In this document: piece by piece, positions 21,277-33,242 of the stretch | Layout of the letters: the number at the start of each line of letters is the position of its first letter | Position numbering within the stretch: position 1 is the first letter of the stretch | Assembly (NCBI GenBank): GCA_024449915.1 | Contig: JAMZAV010002204.1 | Coordinates: 1-64,000 of the forward strand | Source: Sweltsa coloradensis | Taxonomy: Eukaryota; Arthropoda; Insecta; Plecoptera; Chloroperlidae | Direction: 5' to 3' | Length of the DNA stretch: 64,000 nucleotides | The notes under the pieces: model-generated | Databases searched by the model: none | Told to the model about the DNA's origin: nothing | What the model saw: the letters and a program-made list of their open reading frames with translations, nothing else | Made by a program: the position numbers and the translations under genes

Positions 21277-21500
21277 CGACGCGGGATAAGAAACGTAAAC
21301 AGATGGCGGACATTTTAAATTTTGCGTCTATGTGTAAAACGAGAAAAGTTGTCATAACTCTCATAAAACAAATCAGAAACCGTCCCGGGCCTAGGCCCAG
21401 ATGTAGAAAATTATTTATAATACAACAGTGTAGGCCTAAAGTTCCATTAAGCTATAGGACTACATTCAATTAATTCTAACATTACACGTTTGACAAGCCC
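21277..21500 (+). repeat. dispersed repeat family H, copy 1
   Basis: About 220 bp aligns with 30632-30868, sharing phrases such as CTCATAAAACAAATCAGAAAC and GGCCTAGGCCCAGATGT. No coding potential. Confidence 0.65.
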
Positions 21501-21565
21501 TAGGCCTCTTCTAGGCAACCCTAGACCTGCTGCAGGTCTAGGGTTGCCTAGAAGAGGCCTAGGGC
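21497..21565. repeat. perfect 69-bp palindrome
   Basis: GCCCTAGGCCTCTTCTAGGC and onward to CCTAGACCTGC is followed by one T and then the exact reverse complement, ending at 21565. There are 34 paired positions per arm and a one-base centre at 21531. It overlaps the right edge of repeat H and is rich in CCTAGG words. Confidence 0.95.
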
Positions 21566-21617
21566 AGGTCACCTGCACGACCTTGTTCAGAAACACATCC
21601 CGCACAAATAACTAGTT

Positions 21618-22004
21618 TTGATTACTAAAAGCCTAATGCAGATAAACAATAGTATGATAGTCCACCAACTTGAATTGCTTTATTTGGAAATTGGAGTAAC
21701 TGAGAGATTTGCGGAAGAAAAACTGTTTTTCTTCAATAATACCGAGAAATCGCCATCTTGTGGTTTTGATTTTACACCGCCTGTTAACACAAAGGCTGCT
21801 AAATTTAAAGGTACGATACATTTAGATGGTGGTTGGTTTTTCCCTGATCATGATGGCTCCAACATCCACGCTCCCCACGGCCATACTGTGTGTCTAGCGC
21901 TTAGCTTATATTACGTCATTGGATACATCGATGAACGTATATTGAAATCAAATTTAAGGCTTTTACTTGTTTTTTGTGAAATTAAATTTATCAACTTCAA
22001 TTGA
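21618..22004 (+). other. uncertain ORF of 128 codons
   Basis: An open frame with a DGGWFFPDHDGSNIHAPHGH stretch, preceded by TTTAG that could be a splice acceptor. It matches no family I know. The frame runs into AT-rich sequence on both sides. It may be chance or one exon of an unknown gene. Confidence 0.15.
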
Positions 22005-22021
22005 CAAAAACCTAGTGATCA

Positions 22022-22290
22022 GATTTCGACAAGACCTCTTTCAAAATTTGCATCGGACTGATTAGACAAGAAATAAATTAACTTTCTAGATAGAAAGTGC
22101 ACTGAACGAAAATTTACAGCATAGGGTAATATGCAGTGTATTGTGTTTTCTTGACGTGCGGATGAGCCGTGAAAAACTACACGCTTTGCTGTAAATTTTC
22201 GTTCAGTGCTTTTCCTATCTAGAAAGTTCATTCAATTCTTGTCTAAATAGTTGGATGCATATTAGAAAGAATTCTTGTCGAAATCCGACC
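22022..22290. repeat. inverted-repeat element (about 270 bp)
   Basis: The left arm begins GATTTCGACAAGA and includes AACTTTCTAGATAGAAAGTG and GAACGAAAATTTACAGCA. The right arm carries their reverse complements, with interruptions, ending CTTGTCGAAATC. This is a hairpin-type MITE-like structure with arms of about 110 bp and a 50-bp centre. Confidence 0.75.
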
Positions 22291-22550
22291 AGTAGTTGAA
22301 AATCACATTTTTTTTAAACAATCAAACGTGCGCTAATTATGGTCAAAACTGCCATTTTCTAAAAATCCGCATGAAAAACGCATACAAAAGAACTGTAAAT
22401 TGAATAGCATAGGAGCACAGATATAGCTTATGTTTAAAATCCTGCGTTTACTTGAGTCTTTTGACTCTCTTTGTTTGGAAATCAGACATATTTTTTCTTT
22501 GGGAAATGTTTTGTAACCATATGGCCGGGAAATGCCATCATATTTTTATC
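22291..22550. other. unassigned AT-rich sequence
   Basis: No feature recognised. Confidence 0.4.
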
Positions 22551-23368
22551 AAAGGGATATTCACACGCTAAACTCAAAAAATATATTTCATTCAGGCTAA
22601 CTAGTTATGAATTAAGAAATAATAACAAAACAATTATTGGGTCCACCATGACCCGGAAAAAATGTCGAACTTGGTATTTTTCCAGCTAGGTACCAACGGC
22701 AAAAATCTTCTATAAAAATAACATGGGGACGATCTTTTAGCCCCATGATCTTGGAGGATTTTGAACCAATCAAATAATACTGTCCATTATTGACCTACTC
22801 GAAAACCTTTTATGTTAATCCTCTTTATTTGTTTTGTAATTTGGGAAAGTGGTTTGGTTAAAATAAGCTGATTACCAAGATTGGGTGTGATTTTGGAATG
22901 CATATTTTTGCGCGAGTGTATATTTGTGCACAGTTTCATGACACGATGTTATAAAGGGCCATTTTAGATTGGTGTGATGCTCTAGTATCTATGTGGAACA
23001 AAAAAGAAGCAAGCTAAAAATTTCCCAAAACACAACTTTCGCAAATTTCATGACCAAAAAATTGAAAAACTCGTGAAAAATCACAGTTACATGATATAAT
23101 TTTTAAACGGTCATTTTAGTGTAGTATTATTATTAAATTATAAGATAGAAAATAGAACTTTTTAATCATGGCTGTTTATTATAACAACTTCTTGTTGATC
23201 TTAGATAACTAAGGTGTTGTACAAAAGAGCTTAAAATATCAAAGAGCTTCTACTACGCTTCTAATAGGCTGTGCCCTATCTATGTAGAAGGCATATGTTG
23301 TATAACTCCAACAATTATGCAATAGATTATGTGGTGAAAATATTTTTTGTGGGTAATGGCCCCTTTAA
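22551..23368 (+). repeat. dispersed repeat family B, copy 1
   Basis: Starts AAAGGGATATTCACACGCTAAA and ends TAATGGCCCCTTTAA, a short inverted terminus. Related copies are at 39828, 43789 (inverted) and 61376. The best-preserved copy is bounded by TTAA. No coding potential; a non-autonomous DNA element. Confidence 0.7.
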
Positions 23369-23492
23369 ATATACATTCGTTATAATATTGCCCTTGTCAA
23401 TAACGAAATGTGTGACGTAATCGAGCGAGAGACGTTTTCACACATTGACTTCAATAACACACACCTAATAACAGTCTTGTTTGGTTTTCCAG

Positions 23493-23661
23493 GAAAATCA
23501 GGACAGGAGATCCCTGGTTTCCTCGATAAAATTAAAGGTGAAAAAAATGTTGGAAAGACTGAAAACAGCTGCAGCGTGTATGCTATCAAACCCCAGAAAT
23601 ACCACATTGTGGGTTGCGATCACCCGCGCGGCTTCGTCTGTGAACTGCGTGAGAATGAGTG
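23493..23661 (+). CDS. C-type-lectin-like terminal exon
   Basis: A polypyrimidine tract and TTTTCCAG precede this open segment, which ends in TGA at 23659. The reading has GFLDKIKGEKN, then NSCSVYAIKPQKYHIVGCDHPRGFVCEL. The C...(about 15)...C.....FVCEL spacing fits the last two or three cysteines and the conserved C-terminal FxCE of a C-type-lectin-like domain. Such domains bind sugars or proteins, usually outside the cell. The upstream exons with the WIGL and first cysteine regions were not found, so this is a partial gene or an orphan exon. The reading frame entering the exon is inferred. Confidence 0.5.
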
Positions 23662-23768
23662 ACAACAAACATGTTCAGTGACATTTATAAATATTAAGAC
23701 TGTTGGATGAGCTCGAGCAAACCAGGCTTTGACGCTGAATGCAGAGGTTTAGTCTGGATCACTTGGAA
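23662..23768. other. spacer downstream of lectin-like exon
   Basis: Possible 3' UTR of the lectin-like exon leading straight into the minisatellite. Confidence 0.3.
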
Positions 23769-24481
23769 GCTCTATCGCTTGTTCTATCGGGTTGTGGTTT
23801 GTACAAAAATATTAAGTAATAATGCGTGTATTGCGCGATCAGAGCAGAAATTCCAGGATGCACTATCGTTTGTCCTATCTGATTGTGGTTTGTACCAGAA
23901 TATTAAGTAATAATGTGTGTATTGCGCGATCAGAGCAGAAATTCCAGGATGCACTATCGTTTGTAATCTGATTGTAGTTTGTACCAGAATATTAAGTAAT
24001 AATGTGTGTATTGCGCGATCAGAGCAGAAATTCCAGGATGCACTATCGTTTGTAATCTGATTGTGGTTTGTACCAGAATATTAAGTAATAATGTGTGTAT
24101 TGCGCGATCAGAGCAGAAATTCCAGGATGCACTATCGTTTGTAATCTGATTGTAGTTTGTACCAGAATATTAAGTAATAATGTGTGTATTGCGCGATCAG
24201 AGCAGAAATTCCAGGATGCACTTTCGTTTGTAATCTGATTGTGGTTTGTACCAGAATATTAAGTAATAATGTGTGTATTGCGCGATCAGAGCAGAAATTC
24301 CAGGATGCACTATCGTTTGTAATCTGATTGTGGTTTGTACCAGAATATTAAGTAATAATGTGTGTATTGCGCGATCAGAACAGAAATTCCAGGATGCACT
24401 ATCGTTTGTCCTATCTGATTGTGGTTTTTACCAGAATATTAAGTAAAAAGTAATCTGTGTATTGCGCGATCAGAGCAGATT
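23769..24481 (+). repeat. minisatellite, eight units of about 89 bp
   Basis: The marker TTGCGCGATCAGAGCAG recurs at 23831, 23922, 24011, 24100, 24189, 24278, 24367 and 24462. Spacing is 89 bp in the middle and 91 and 95 bp at the edges. Central units are almost identical, with an alternating GTGGTTTG/GTAGTTTG variant in some. No coding frame is maintained. Confidence 0.95.
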
Positions 24482-25025
24482 TTCCAAATAGTGCTTACGT
24501 TTTTCAGTAACGAGCGGTAAATATGACACCGAATGGGTGATCTGAAGTAATTTCCAAAGCTAGTGTAGAAGAAACATTTTAAATCATGTTTTGTGTTCTG
24601 ATCGCGACTTGCGTATATTATTTATAAATAACATCCCCAAAATTAAAACAAAATGGCGAAAATTGGAGGTCGAAAAGTGATTTTGAATGTATGTGAAATT
24701 AGTAAAATTTGCCGATTTAGTCAATTGTTTTATTTACATTTTATATTGTAAAAAAAAGTTGGCCTGAGCTCAAACAATCGTCTTAACGATAATGCACTTA
24801 TAAGGTACCGTACATGATTGCACTTTTGTTTGCATTTTTGAACGCACACACGCACACACGCACACAAGTTACTGTTAATGGCTGTTTTATCTTTAAGAGT
24901 TTATTTTTATCAACTATAAGAAACTCTGTGTTTGCTTTTAAAAGAATAATACTTTGTAATCACACCAAAAAATAAATAGATTTAAAAAATCAGAACAACA
25001 AAATGTCTGCAAAATGAATTAAGAT
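24482..25025. other. unassigned sequence with CA-type microsatellite
   Basis: AT-rich; a short (CACACG)n run lies near 24845. No gene or shared repeat was recognised. Confidence 0.5.
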
Positions 25026-25470
25026 CTAGGTGCCCCATAGGGCGCCGCAGCCAAGCCTCAGTAGCAAGCAGAGTTGGGGTGATTTTGATGAGTCACACAG
25101 CCGTATTAAAAAATGATGTGTACTTGAAAAGTATCTCAATCGTTGGGGATAACGGTACCTGACAACACTTGTCAAATGTGGTTGGGGTACGAGCATTCCT
25201 TCTGGATGAAAAAGTGTGCTGATAAACGCTCAAAATCACTTCAATGTTGGTTGTTACTTCTAACAAAATTCGTCAATTTCGCATTTCTTAACGATTCTAA
25301 CCAAAGTGGTGGATCTAAAATATTCAAAATGTACATGGATATAATGTTCATAGTGACTTTTGAAAGATAAAATTAATAAAGTTATCTGGAAAACATCCAA
25401 TTGAAGGTTTTAATTTAAGCCTTTTACAGGTATAATTAACAAGTAACTATACCTTGACAATGTTAACCTA
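25026..25470 (+). repeat. dispersed repeat family G, copy 1
   Basis: TCTAGGTGCCCCATAGGGCG followed by GCCGCAGCCAAGCC and CAGAGTTGGGGTGATTT recurs at 30117-30625 in the same order over about 400 bp. The second half shares text with family A (the ATGTTCAT...TTTTGAAAG block), so G and A are related or nested. Confidence 0.65.
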
Positions 25471-25481
25471 CAATGTATACA

Positions 25482-26696
25482 ACTAGGCCGCTTCGCCAAC
25501 GATTTTTCAGTCGCGTTGATGGATGAGCTTTTTTAAAGTTTTTAGTATGAGAGGGATCTATTAACCTCTTAACCCTTTATAGGGCAGTGGTTTCTATATT
25601 TACCACCACCTTTCAAAATCTACACAATTAAATCTGACAGTTTTTCACACTTTACACCCGGTCAAAAAGCTGCTTTGTTTTGTTCTGAATTTGTAGAATT
25701 TTTCCTTACTAAATTCTAATGATTAGAACGATTTTTGTAATGGATCAAAAATCGAGTTGTGTATAAAAACACAAAAAACACAAATTTCCGGGATGTCCCG
25801 GATATTTTGCTTGCCTGTAGTAGATTCAATTTGAACAAGCAAAAAAATTGGAAAAAAATGAAAAATTGCAAAAAAAATCTATTTTTTGAAAATATACTCA
25901 AAATTTGGATTTTTTTTCAAATTTGATGCCAATTTGGAATCCAAAATCAGCATTTTTTTCCTAAAAGATCAAGGAAAAATATCAAAAAAAATTCTAAAAT
26001 TAAAAAAAAATCACAAATTTCAAATTGTTTAGGTAGAAAGAAAAATTTTGGGTCCCAACATTATGCCCTATAAAGGGTTAAAGTTCCATTGCAAAATCAT
26101 TTTTGTTCAATTGGGATGATTTTTGTATAGTAGTATTATTGCTTTGGTAATACCAATTTATAGAATGCAAAATATCTGGAGGCCCGGAGATTTGCTTTTT
26201 GAACGCATTGTAGGTAATTGTTGTCAAGTTTCTATAGTTACTTGTTAATTATAATACACATAAAAAAAACATATTTAAACCTTTATTTCTTTGATTCTGG
26301 CAAAAATTTTAATTTTTTTCTTTCAAAAGTTACTACATCACAATTACTTAATATCCATGTAAAATATGAACGTTGTAGCCCCACCCGTTTGGTCAGAATC
26401 GACCCAAATAACACGAAAATATCCCACTAAAAATCGAAAAAATCGTAAAAGTACGATTTCAATGAGAAATATTTATTCGATTTTACCCAAAATCGTGGCA
26501 AGTCTAAGTTCAGAGATTTAAAAGGTCCTGTCCAATTTTCTTTAAGATCGCATATGTTATTTGCCCGTTAGAGCGCGAACAAACAGACAAAAAACTAATT
26601 AACTAAAACAAAACACCCGAGCTATTTTTTTGGGGGTAACGTAAGTGAAAAATAAACGTAGGTGAAGTAATTGAAGTCTTCGCTTCGCTCATCCAA
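25482..26696 (+). repeat. dispersed repeat family A, copy 1
   Basis: Begins AACTAGGCCGCTTCGCC with GTTGATGGATGAGC nearby and ends GAAGTCTTCGCTTCGCTCATCC. The GGATGAGC/GCTCATCC pair forms a subterminal inverted repeat common to all copies. This copy carries an extra AT-rich segment at about 25560-26080. No coding potential; possibly Helitron-like or a MITE, class not settled. Confidence 0.7.
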
Positions 26697-27068
26697 TTAT
26701 ATTATGTTAGATCAAAATTGCTAATGCTCACACGATGCGGAGAAGTCTTTTCGAGGTAGCATACAACCCAGTGAGAAAGCGCAGAAAGTGGACAGACACA
26801 TGCATGTCTAGGTATAAGGTAAGGGGAGTGTCTGATTTTTTGGAAATACACAATCAACTATTACGGGGGGCAAGGATGAAACTTATTGTCAAAGTTGATT
26901 TTTTGGGTTGAATATGTTGTATTGGTTCTCCCAATTCAATTTTAAAAAATTGTAAATATATTTTTTTTACATCTTATTTAGCAAAAATTTAATGAATTTA
27001 TGTTGCTATAATAACCATCGTATATTAACGACTAAAAAATTAATTTATATAAAAAAACGAGTAATTAG
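26697..27068. other. unassigned spacer
   Basis: Between two family A copies in opposite orientation. No feature recognised. Confidence 0.4.
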
Positions 27069-28931
27069 ATGAGCGAAGCGAAGACTTCAATTTCACTGAC
27101 CCCCTAAAATATTTTGCTCGGGTGTTTTTTTTTTTTTTTTTCGCTCTCTACCGGGAAAACGGCATATTCAATCTTGATGAAAATTTGAGGGGACCTTCGT
27201 TTTCTCTAAACTTAGAGTTGTATTGTTTTTGGGTACAATCGAAAAAAAATGTCTCATGAATATCGTACTTTTACGATCTTTTTCGATTTTTAGTGCGATA
27301 TTTTCGTCACATGTGGGCCGATTCTAACCAAATGTGTGTGGCAACAACGTTCATATTTCACATGGACATTAAGATTGTCGTGATTTAGTATCTTTTGAAA
27401 GAAAAAGTTGAAAAAATTAGCTATAATCTATAGAAATAAAGGTTTTAATATTAGTTTTTCAAATTTTAGTGCGATATTTTCGTCACATTTGGGCCGATTC
27501 TGACCAAACGGGTGGGGCTACAACGTTCAGATTTCACATGGACATTAAGGTCATGGGCGCCGGCAGGAATTTTAGAAGGGGGGGCCAACAATCACAATTT
27601 GTACTTTCGTTGGGCAAGCACGGGGGGTTTGGGGGGAGGAGCCCCCCAACAATAGCGCCGCAGGCGAAATTTTTGAAAATCAGGTTTTGAGAATGCATTT
27701 GGTGGGTTTTAGAAAAAAGTAGTGGGCTGAATACGATACCGAAATTATGTAATTTTTGTGCAGTAGATACTAGAAAGTAAACAAAAAAACATTGTGTCTC
27801 ATCTTTTATACAGTTACTTAAATGGGTTATGAGTTGAAAATGAAACACACGTTTTAAAAAATGAAGGCTTTATTTTAATTGAATAAAATTATAATGAATG
27901 TGACTGTTTTGATCACATTTTCTTTTCTTACATAAAGTGCAACTTGTAAGTTCTCTCCAGCTGCAATGCAATGTGGAATAAAAATATAAAACATAAACAC
28001 GTTCTTAGACGTCTACATCGACTAATAATATACTAGCCTTCAAATCATAGAAACGATATCTTGTTACATTATTATTATTTATTTCAATAAATCATAAACA
28101 TAATATCACATAACATAAAATAAATGGAAAACGGGCGTGATTGACTAGACCCAAAAAGGAAAATGCGAAATTTCAATGCATTACTTAGTAGCCTTCAAAC
28201 ATAAACACAAATTTCTATTTAAATAAAGAATAAATTATTGTAGGCCTACCGTGTTCTGGGAGTCTATTTACTTAACTCTAAACGAGATGCTTAGTTTCAT
28301 CTAATTATCACTTGTGCCTTCATTTCTTTCTTTGAACAAAAATTTCAAACGCCTTGTGTCCAAAGCAAAGTTATTAATGACTTTATCGATTATTTTACTT
28401 TCTTGTGACTTAATCATTTACCGCCAAATTCAAAGGCAGCACCGGCACCGCTAACTTTGATGAAATAGCAAAAAAACAAACAAACTAGCAACACTCCGCT
28501 CCCGATCAGATCATTAAATATATTAATATTATTGATATTAATTTTCAACTGAATTTCGGTTTCACGAATACATTAATTTATATGTAATAAACGCATATCG
28601 CCAGTTAAAATTTATTTTTCCTGAAATCCAGGGGGGGGCAAGCGCCCCCCCTTGCCCCCCCCCCTCCCGGCGCCCATGATTAAGGTTATGGTGATGTAGT
28701 ACCTTTTGAAAGAAAAAGATGAAAAAGTTAACCAGAATCTATAGAAATAAAGGTTTAATATGAGTTTTTCTAGGTTTATAATAACAATTATCAAGTAACA
28801 ATAGAAACTTGACAACAATCACCTACAATGCATTCAAAAAGCACTTGCAAAGGAAAAGTGGTCCTACGCAAACAAAAAACTTACAAATAAAGCTCATCCA
28901 TCAACGCGGCGGGACTTCAGCGTTTTCCTAG
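27069..28931 (-). repeat. dispersed repeat family A, copy 2, interrupted by a hAT-type element
   Basis: Inverted relative to copy 1: starts GATGAGCGAAGCGAAGACTTC and ends CATCAACGCGGCGGGACTT...CCTAG. An internal part around 27240-27540 is partly duplicated. A 1127-bp element is inserted at ATTAAGGT (27544-27551). Confidence 0.75.
27552..28678. mobile_element. hAT-type non-autonomous transposon
   Basis: Starts CATGGGCGCCGGCAGGAA and ends CCCGGCGCCCATG: a 12-bp near-perfect terminal inverted repeat typical of hAT elements (CAnnGGCGCC). It is flanked by perfect 8-bp direct repeats ATTAAGGT (27544-27551 and 28679-28686), the size made by hAT transposases. The host sequence without insertion is known from the other family A copies. 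No transposase frame is present inside; GC-rich runs near both ends. Confidence 0.88.
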
Positions 28932-29660
28932 TTTTAGTAAAATGTTAAAATTGTTACCAAAAATTCCAATCTGCTGAATTAAAAAAAAATCATATCTCTA
29001 AGTTGAATACTCTCGGAAAAAATGGTACCGGAAATGTACTCACTGCACATTACTCTATACTTTTTTAAACTACGGTACATATAAGTAAGTCAGTTTTGAA
29101 GCTAGAGCCTTGAAATTTTGAGGACTAATTCTTTATTGTGTTTTAGAGAAACTGTGTGTAAGGAATTTTGAAACATATCATCATCCAATTTTAACCCATA
29201 AATTGTTTTTAAAAATGTCAACTTTCTGTGATTTTTTTTATAATTTCTAAAAAAAATCTGGTAACCACAGATTTTCAAAATTCAAAAATCCCCACACACA
29301 GTTTCTAGGTAACAGGCTAATCTAGAAGGGGGAAAAATTATAGTCTCTAAGACTAAATGCCAGGGAGTAAATGGTACCGGAATTTAGTCAATTTAACATG
29401 CGCGACATAGGCCATTCCTGGCCCCTTAAGAGCCAGCTACACCTATTTGACATTTGTTGTTTTATTTTCCCTGCAAAGTTGTCATCTTATTGATATGCAA
29501 TTCTGCGTGGTCGTCAACAAGGATTTTGTCACTCTACTATGGTCAAAGATTACTAAACATTATTGAGGATAAGCAACGAATAAATTCCGAAATTTACCAA
29601 TTTTGATTATTTTAATTTATATCAATTATCACGGGAAGTAGACGAGAGCTCAATCCAGGT
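28932..29660. other. unassigned AT-rich sequence
   Basis: No gene, tRNA or repeat partner recognised. Confidence 0.45.
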
Positions 29661-29822
29661 GCAACCCCAGGCATCACGTCAGTCTTATGAGCATGCGGCC
29701 CACAGAAGACTGCGAAACGTCAGTGTACAACATACAGGGGCGTGCAGACTGCAGAGTGCCTTATCTTTCCCCCTCCCCTAACCACCAACGTTGTACCAAA
29801 AACGACACAAGATTATTATTAC

Positions 29823-29870
29823 GCACAACACACAACACACAACACACCACACACAACACACAAACACAAC
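29823..29870. repeat. (CACAA)n simple repeat
   Basis: Imperfect run of CAACACA units on the plus strand. Frames here on both strands are low-complexity shadows. Confidence 0.85.
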
Positions 29871-30116
29871 ACAGCTGGAAGTGGATGAGAATTTCCAGGA
29901 GGTATATTAACGCGGCCCTACAAACTTCATACTTCTGTTGATCCTGTGTGAAGACGCAAGAATTGTCTTTCAAAACCACTTCCGATGTTCTAACTTGTTT
30001 ATACGATAAGATACGAAGACTTTTACTCATCCTCTTGATAGTTGCATGTGGTACATTGTTTGAAGTATTAATTAACATCGCTTTCGGCGTTGTATTTGTT
30101 ATAAATATATACCTGA
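29871..30116. other. unassigned sequence
   Basis: No recognisable feature; short frames only. Confidence 0.35.
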
Positions 30117-30625
30117 TCTAGGTGCCCGTTAGGGCGCCGCAGCCAAGCCGCGGTGCGCTACACACTCAAGCACCTTATACACCAAGCAGAGTTGGGGTGA
30201 TTTCGAGGTGTTACCCAGCCGTCATGTAACGTGATGTGAACTTGAAAACTATCACAATCGAGGGGATTTAGGTACCTGACAACACATGCCAAATTTTTTT
30301 GGGGTACGATTATTCCTTCTTGGTGAAAAAATGGCTTGAAACATGCTCAAAATCACTTTAAGGATGTTAGCTACTGCTACTACTGCTACTACTGCTACTG
30401 CTAACATCTAATACGTCGGCCCGCGATTCTGACCAGACGGGTGGGACTACAATGTTCATATTTTACATGGACATTAAGGTTATAGAAATATAGTCTCTTT
30501 TGAAAAAAAAAGTTGAAAAAGTTTGTTGGAAGGCTTCCAAATAAAGGTTTTAAAATAAGACTTAAACACTTGGCATACAATCAACAAGTAACCATAGTTA
30601 CTTGACACTGTTGACGGTATAAGCA
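30117..30625 (+). repeat. dispersed repeat family G, copy 2
   Basis: Aligns with 25026-25470, with an extra segment carrying a (CTACTG)n run at about 30372-30405. The right half includes family A text (GACCAGACGGGTGGGACTAC and ACATGGACATTAAGGTTAT). Confidence 0.65.
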
Positions 30626-30631
30626 GAGTTA

Positions 30632-30868
30632 GGCGGGAAAGTGCGATACGTAAACAAATAGCGGACATTTAAAATTTTTCTTCTTTGTGTGGAACGAGAA
30701 AAGGTGTCATTATACTCTCATAAAACAAATCAGAAACCGTCCCTGGCCTAGGCCCAGATGTGGAAAATTATTTATAATGCAAAAGTGTAGGTCTACAGTT
30801 CCATTTGGCTATAGGACTAGTAAAATTCATACTTACATTACATGTTTGACAAGCCTAGCCAACCCTAT
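30632..30868 (+). repeat. dispersed repeat family H, copy 2
   Basis: Partner of 21277-21500. As at the first locus it ends near GTTTGACAAGCC, but without the palindrome. Family G directly precedes H here. Confidence 0.65.
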
Positions 30869-31804
30869 GCCACACAACTGTTCTGATATGAGCTTGCTCA
30901 TCTGTTTGTTTACATAATTGCAACAATCAAATCATTTCATACAACTCGTCTTTCGATTGGCCCGCGTTTATGAAGGCACTGCCATCTAGAATAAATATAG
31001 AACTTTTTCGAGCTCTTTGCTATACGCAAATCTTTTTAAAGTATTTGGATTTCGTGATACTCTTTCAACCATAGACATCCTATATAATTGGCTAGACCAG
31101 CAGTCGGTGGTCCACTTCCGGTACAATTAGAAGCCATCTTAAAATGACAGTTTACATGTTAATCAAATGGGAGCGATTTGTGGCCAAATAGTTCTCAAGA
31201 TTGCCGCCAGGTTGACAGGTAAGCATACTAGCCTTTAACACCAAATGATTACTAAATTCCCTTATGCAATCACTTCGTATTGTTTCTTTTGTTTAATACC
31301 ATGCTGCACAAGCTAAAACCATATCAAACAATCCAGTAAAATACTTTATTGCATTAAAAAACAATAAATTAAAACACCAAATCGCCATCTTGAAATGGGC
31401 CGGTTGAGTCTTCAATTTGCTACGCTCGCGCCTGTACGGAGGTATAGGAGACTGCTAATCTAGCCTACTATAGGGGTTTAATATCAATGCTTTCAACTCA
31501 CAACCCATGACGTTTTCCACGATACCGTTCAAGAATACCAATTCCTTCGAAAACGAAAACGACTTCGTTTTCAAATTGCGTTTTCAACTCATCTCCCACG
31601 AACTCAAGAATTGGGGTCCAGTCCTTATACCGTCGTTATACCATGGGTTATACCACCTATACCCAGGATGTACATGAATCCGGGTCTAGATATTTTACAT
31701 CCTATATTGTTACTGCTAATACCATAGAATTTAAATCAACTTTGATAAAAATATTATATTTAAGCAAATAATTTTGTAATGGAACTTGAAAAAGTAATAA
31801 GATC
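30869..31804. other. unassigned sequence with a donor-like site
   Basis: Mostly AT-rich and non-coding. Around 31130-31225 a less AT-rich block ends in GACAGGTAAGC, a strong splice-donor-like sequence, and could be a short non-coding first exon on the plus strand. This rests on one motif only. Confidence 0.25.
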
Positions 31805-32179
31805 ACACACATAACAAAAACTTGTAGAAATACAGCCAAACCTTACACACTCAAAAGGAATGAGATCTAAAAAAAGGGCCAAGCTCATCTACCCTTCCAC
31901 ATAAACGTACAGTGTCCCATAACAGCATCCTCGAAAAGCTTGGCAAAATAGAATTTGCATGTTATTACGTTTAAATTAATTAGAAAAAAAGAACTTGGAT
32001 AAACTATTACGTTAAATTAATAATCGCAAATTCTATTTTGCCAAGCTTTTCGAGGATGCTGTTATGGGACACTGTACGTTTATGTGGAAGGGTAGATGAG
32101 CTTGGCCCTTTTTTTAGATCTCATTCCTTTTGAGTGTGTAAGGTTTGGCTGTATTTCTACAAGTTTTTGTTATGTGTGT
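31805..32179. repeat. hairpin with two identical 154-bp arms
   Basis: Positions 31805-31958 and 32026-32179 are exact reverse complements as far as I can align by eye, with a 67-bp AT-rich loop. The arms include GGCCAAGCTCATCTACCC and GGAATGAGATCTAAAAAAAG. No open frame. Identity this high means recent formation, gene conversion, or an assembly or library fold-back artefact. Confidence 0.93.
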
Positions 32180-33242
32180 TGATATCTACATATTGTTTAT
32201 TAATTTTAAACATATTGTTGTCAAGTTAAAAGAACTTGTGAAGTGAACGGAACATTAAACACAGAATATAAAATGCTACGATATTTATTTTAATTAAATC
32301 CAAAAAAATAGGTCAATCTTCAGATTATCATATTATCTAGGGCGACGGTCGTCGCCCGGCAGACAAGCGATGCGATGCTTAGGCGACACCGAACTCCGGC
32401 CCTATATACACCTACAAGAGTTGGGGGGTTTACAGCTATCTGCACACGCCGCCCCGAAAGAGTTACAATCTTGAAACTCGGTATATGACCTGGTATGTGG
32501 TCCATGACTTACCAAAAAAAAAATCAACCCGATCCGACAACTCGTTCTGTGTTAAAAAAGGCTCTCAACATCGTCAAATTCCTTAAGGCTGGGGCTTGGT
32601 GGCTGGTGGCTTGGGTGGTTGCGGGGAAATGGATGGTGGCAGTTCTCTCGCGAGAGTTTCTTTAACCTAACAGAGAGAAACGGTAAATCTTAGAACAAAA
32701 CTTGACCACACTAGTGTATTTCGAACGCAGTGCCATTTTTGCTTTCAAAACCAAACGGGGTAAAGGTGACCGGCAAAAATCAAAATTTGGATGATAATCA
32801 AACGGTAATTATCCAAGCGTGTATTTGTACAACTTGAAATTTTAAATGCTATTAACCATTATAAATTATCTTTAGCGTCCAAACAAATGGGGCAAATTTG
32901 GTATGACATGGGCTCCGAAAAATGACAAAAAAACTATCTGAACTTTAAAATGAATCTATCTAAGAAAACGCTACAACTGAGAAAGTTCAAACTTGGAATA
33001 CATTTGATATCTACTCATTCTTTAATCACTTATTGGAATATGGAAAGCAAAATTGGTTAAGCGGGTACCGGAAAAAAACCAAAATTAAATCAAAAGTAGG
33101 TAATTCCGTACTCTTGTGAGTATACGCTATACCGAGAAAGCGGTTCATTCCCTTAGAACTTTGAAACTTGGGCCACACTCAGATGTACCTCATATAGAGT
33201 AAAACCGGGAATTTGGGACCGGGGAAAATCAAAATCAAAATC
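32180..33242. other. unassigned sequence, possibly another repeat of type G style
   Basis: At 32335-32520 a GC-richer block with GGGCGACGGTCGTCGCCC (itself a small palindrome) and GAGTTGGGG resembles the layout of family G but does not align well. The rest is AT-rich and unassigned. Confidence 0.3.

Noticed and set aside
23769..24481. Regularly spaced repeats that could suggest a CRISPR array
   Set aside because: The whole 89-bp unit is repeated with no unique spacers, in a eukaryotic context. It is a minisatellite.
29687..30078. Cys-rich peptide-like ORFs around 29.7-30.1 kb
   Set aside because: The Cys/Val and Thr/His runs come from the CACAA simple repeat.
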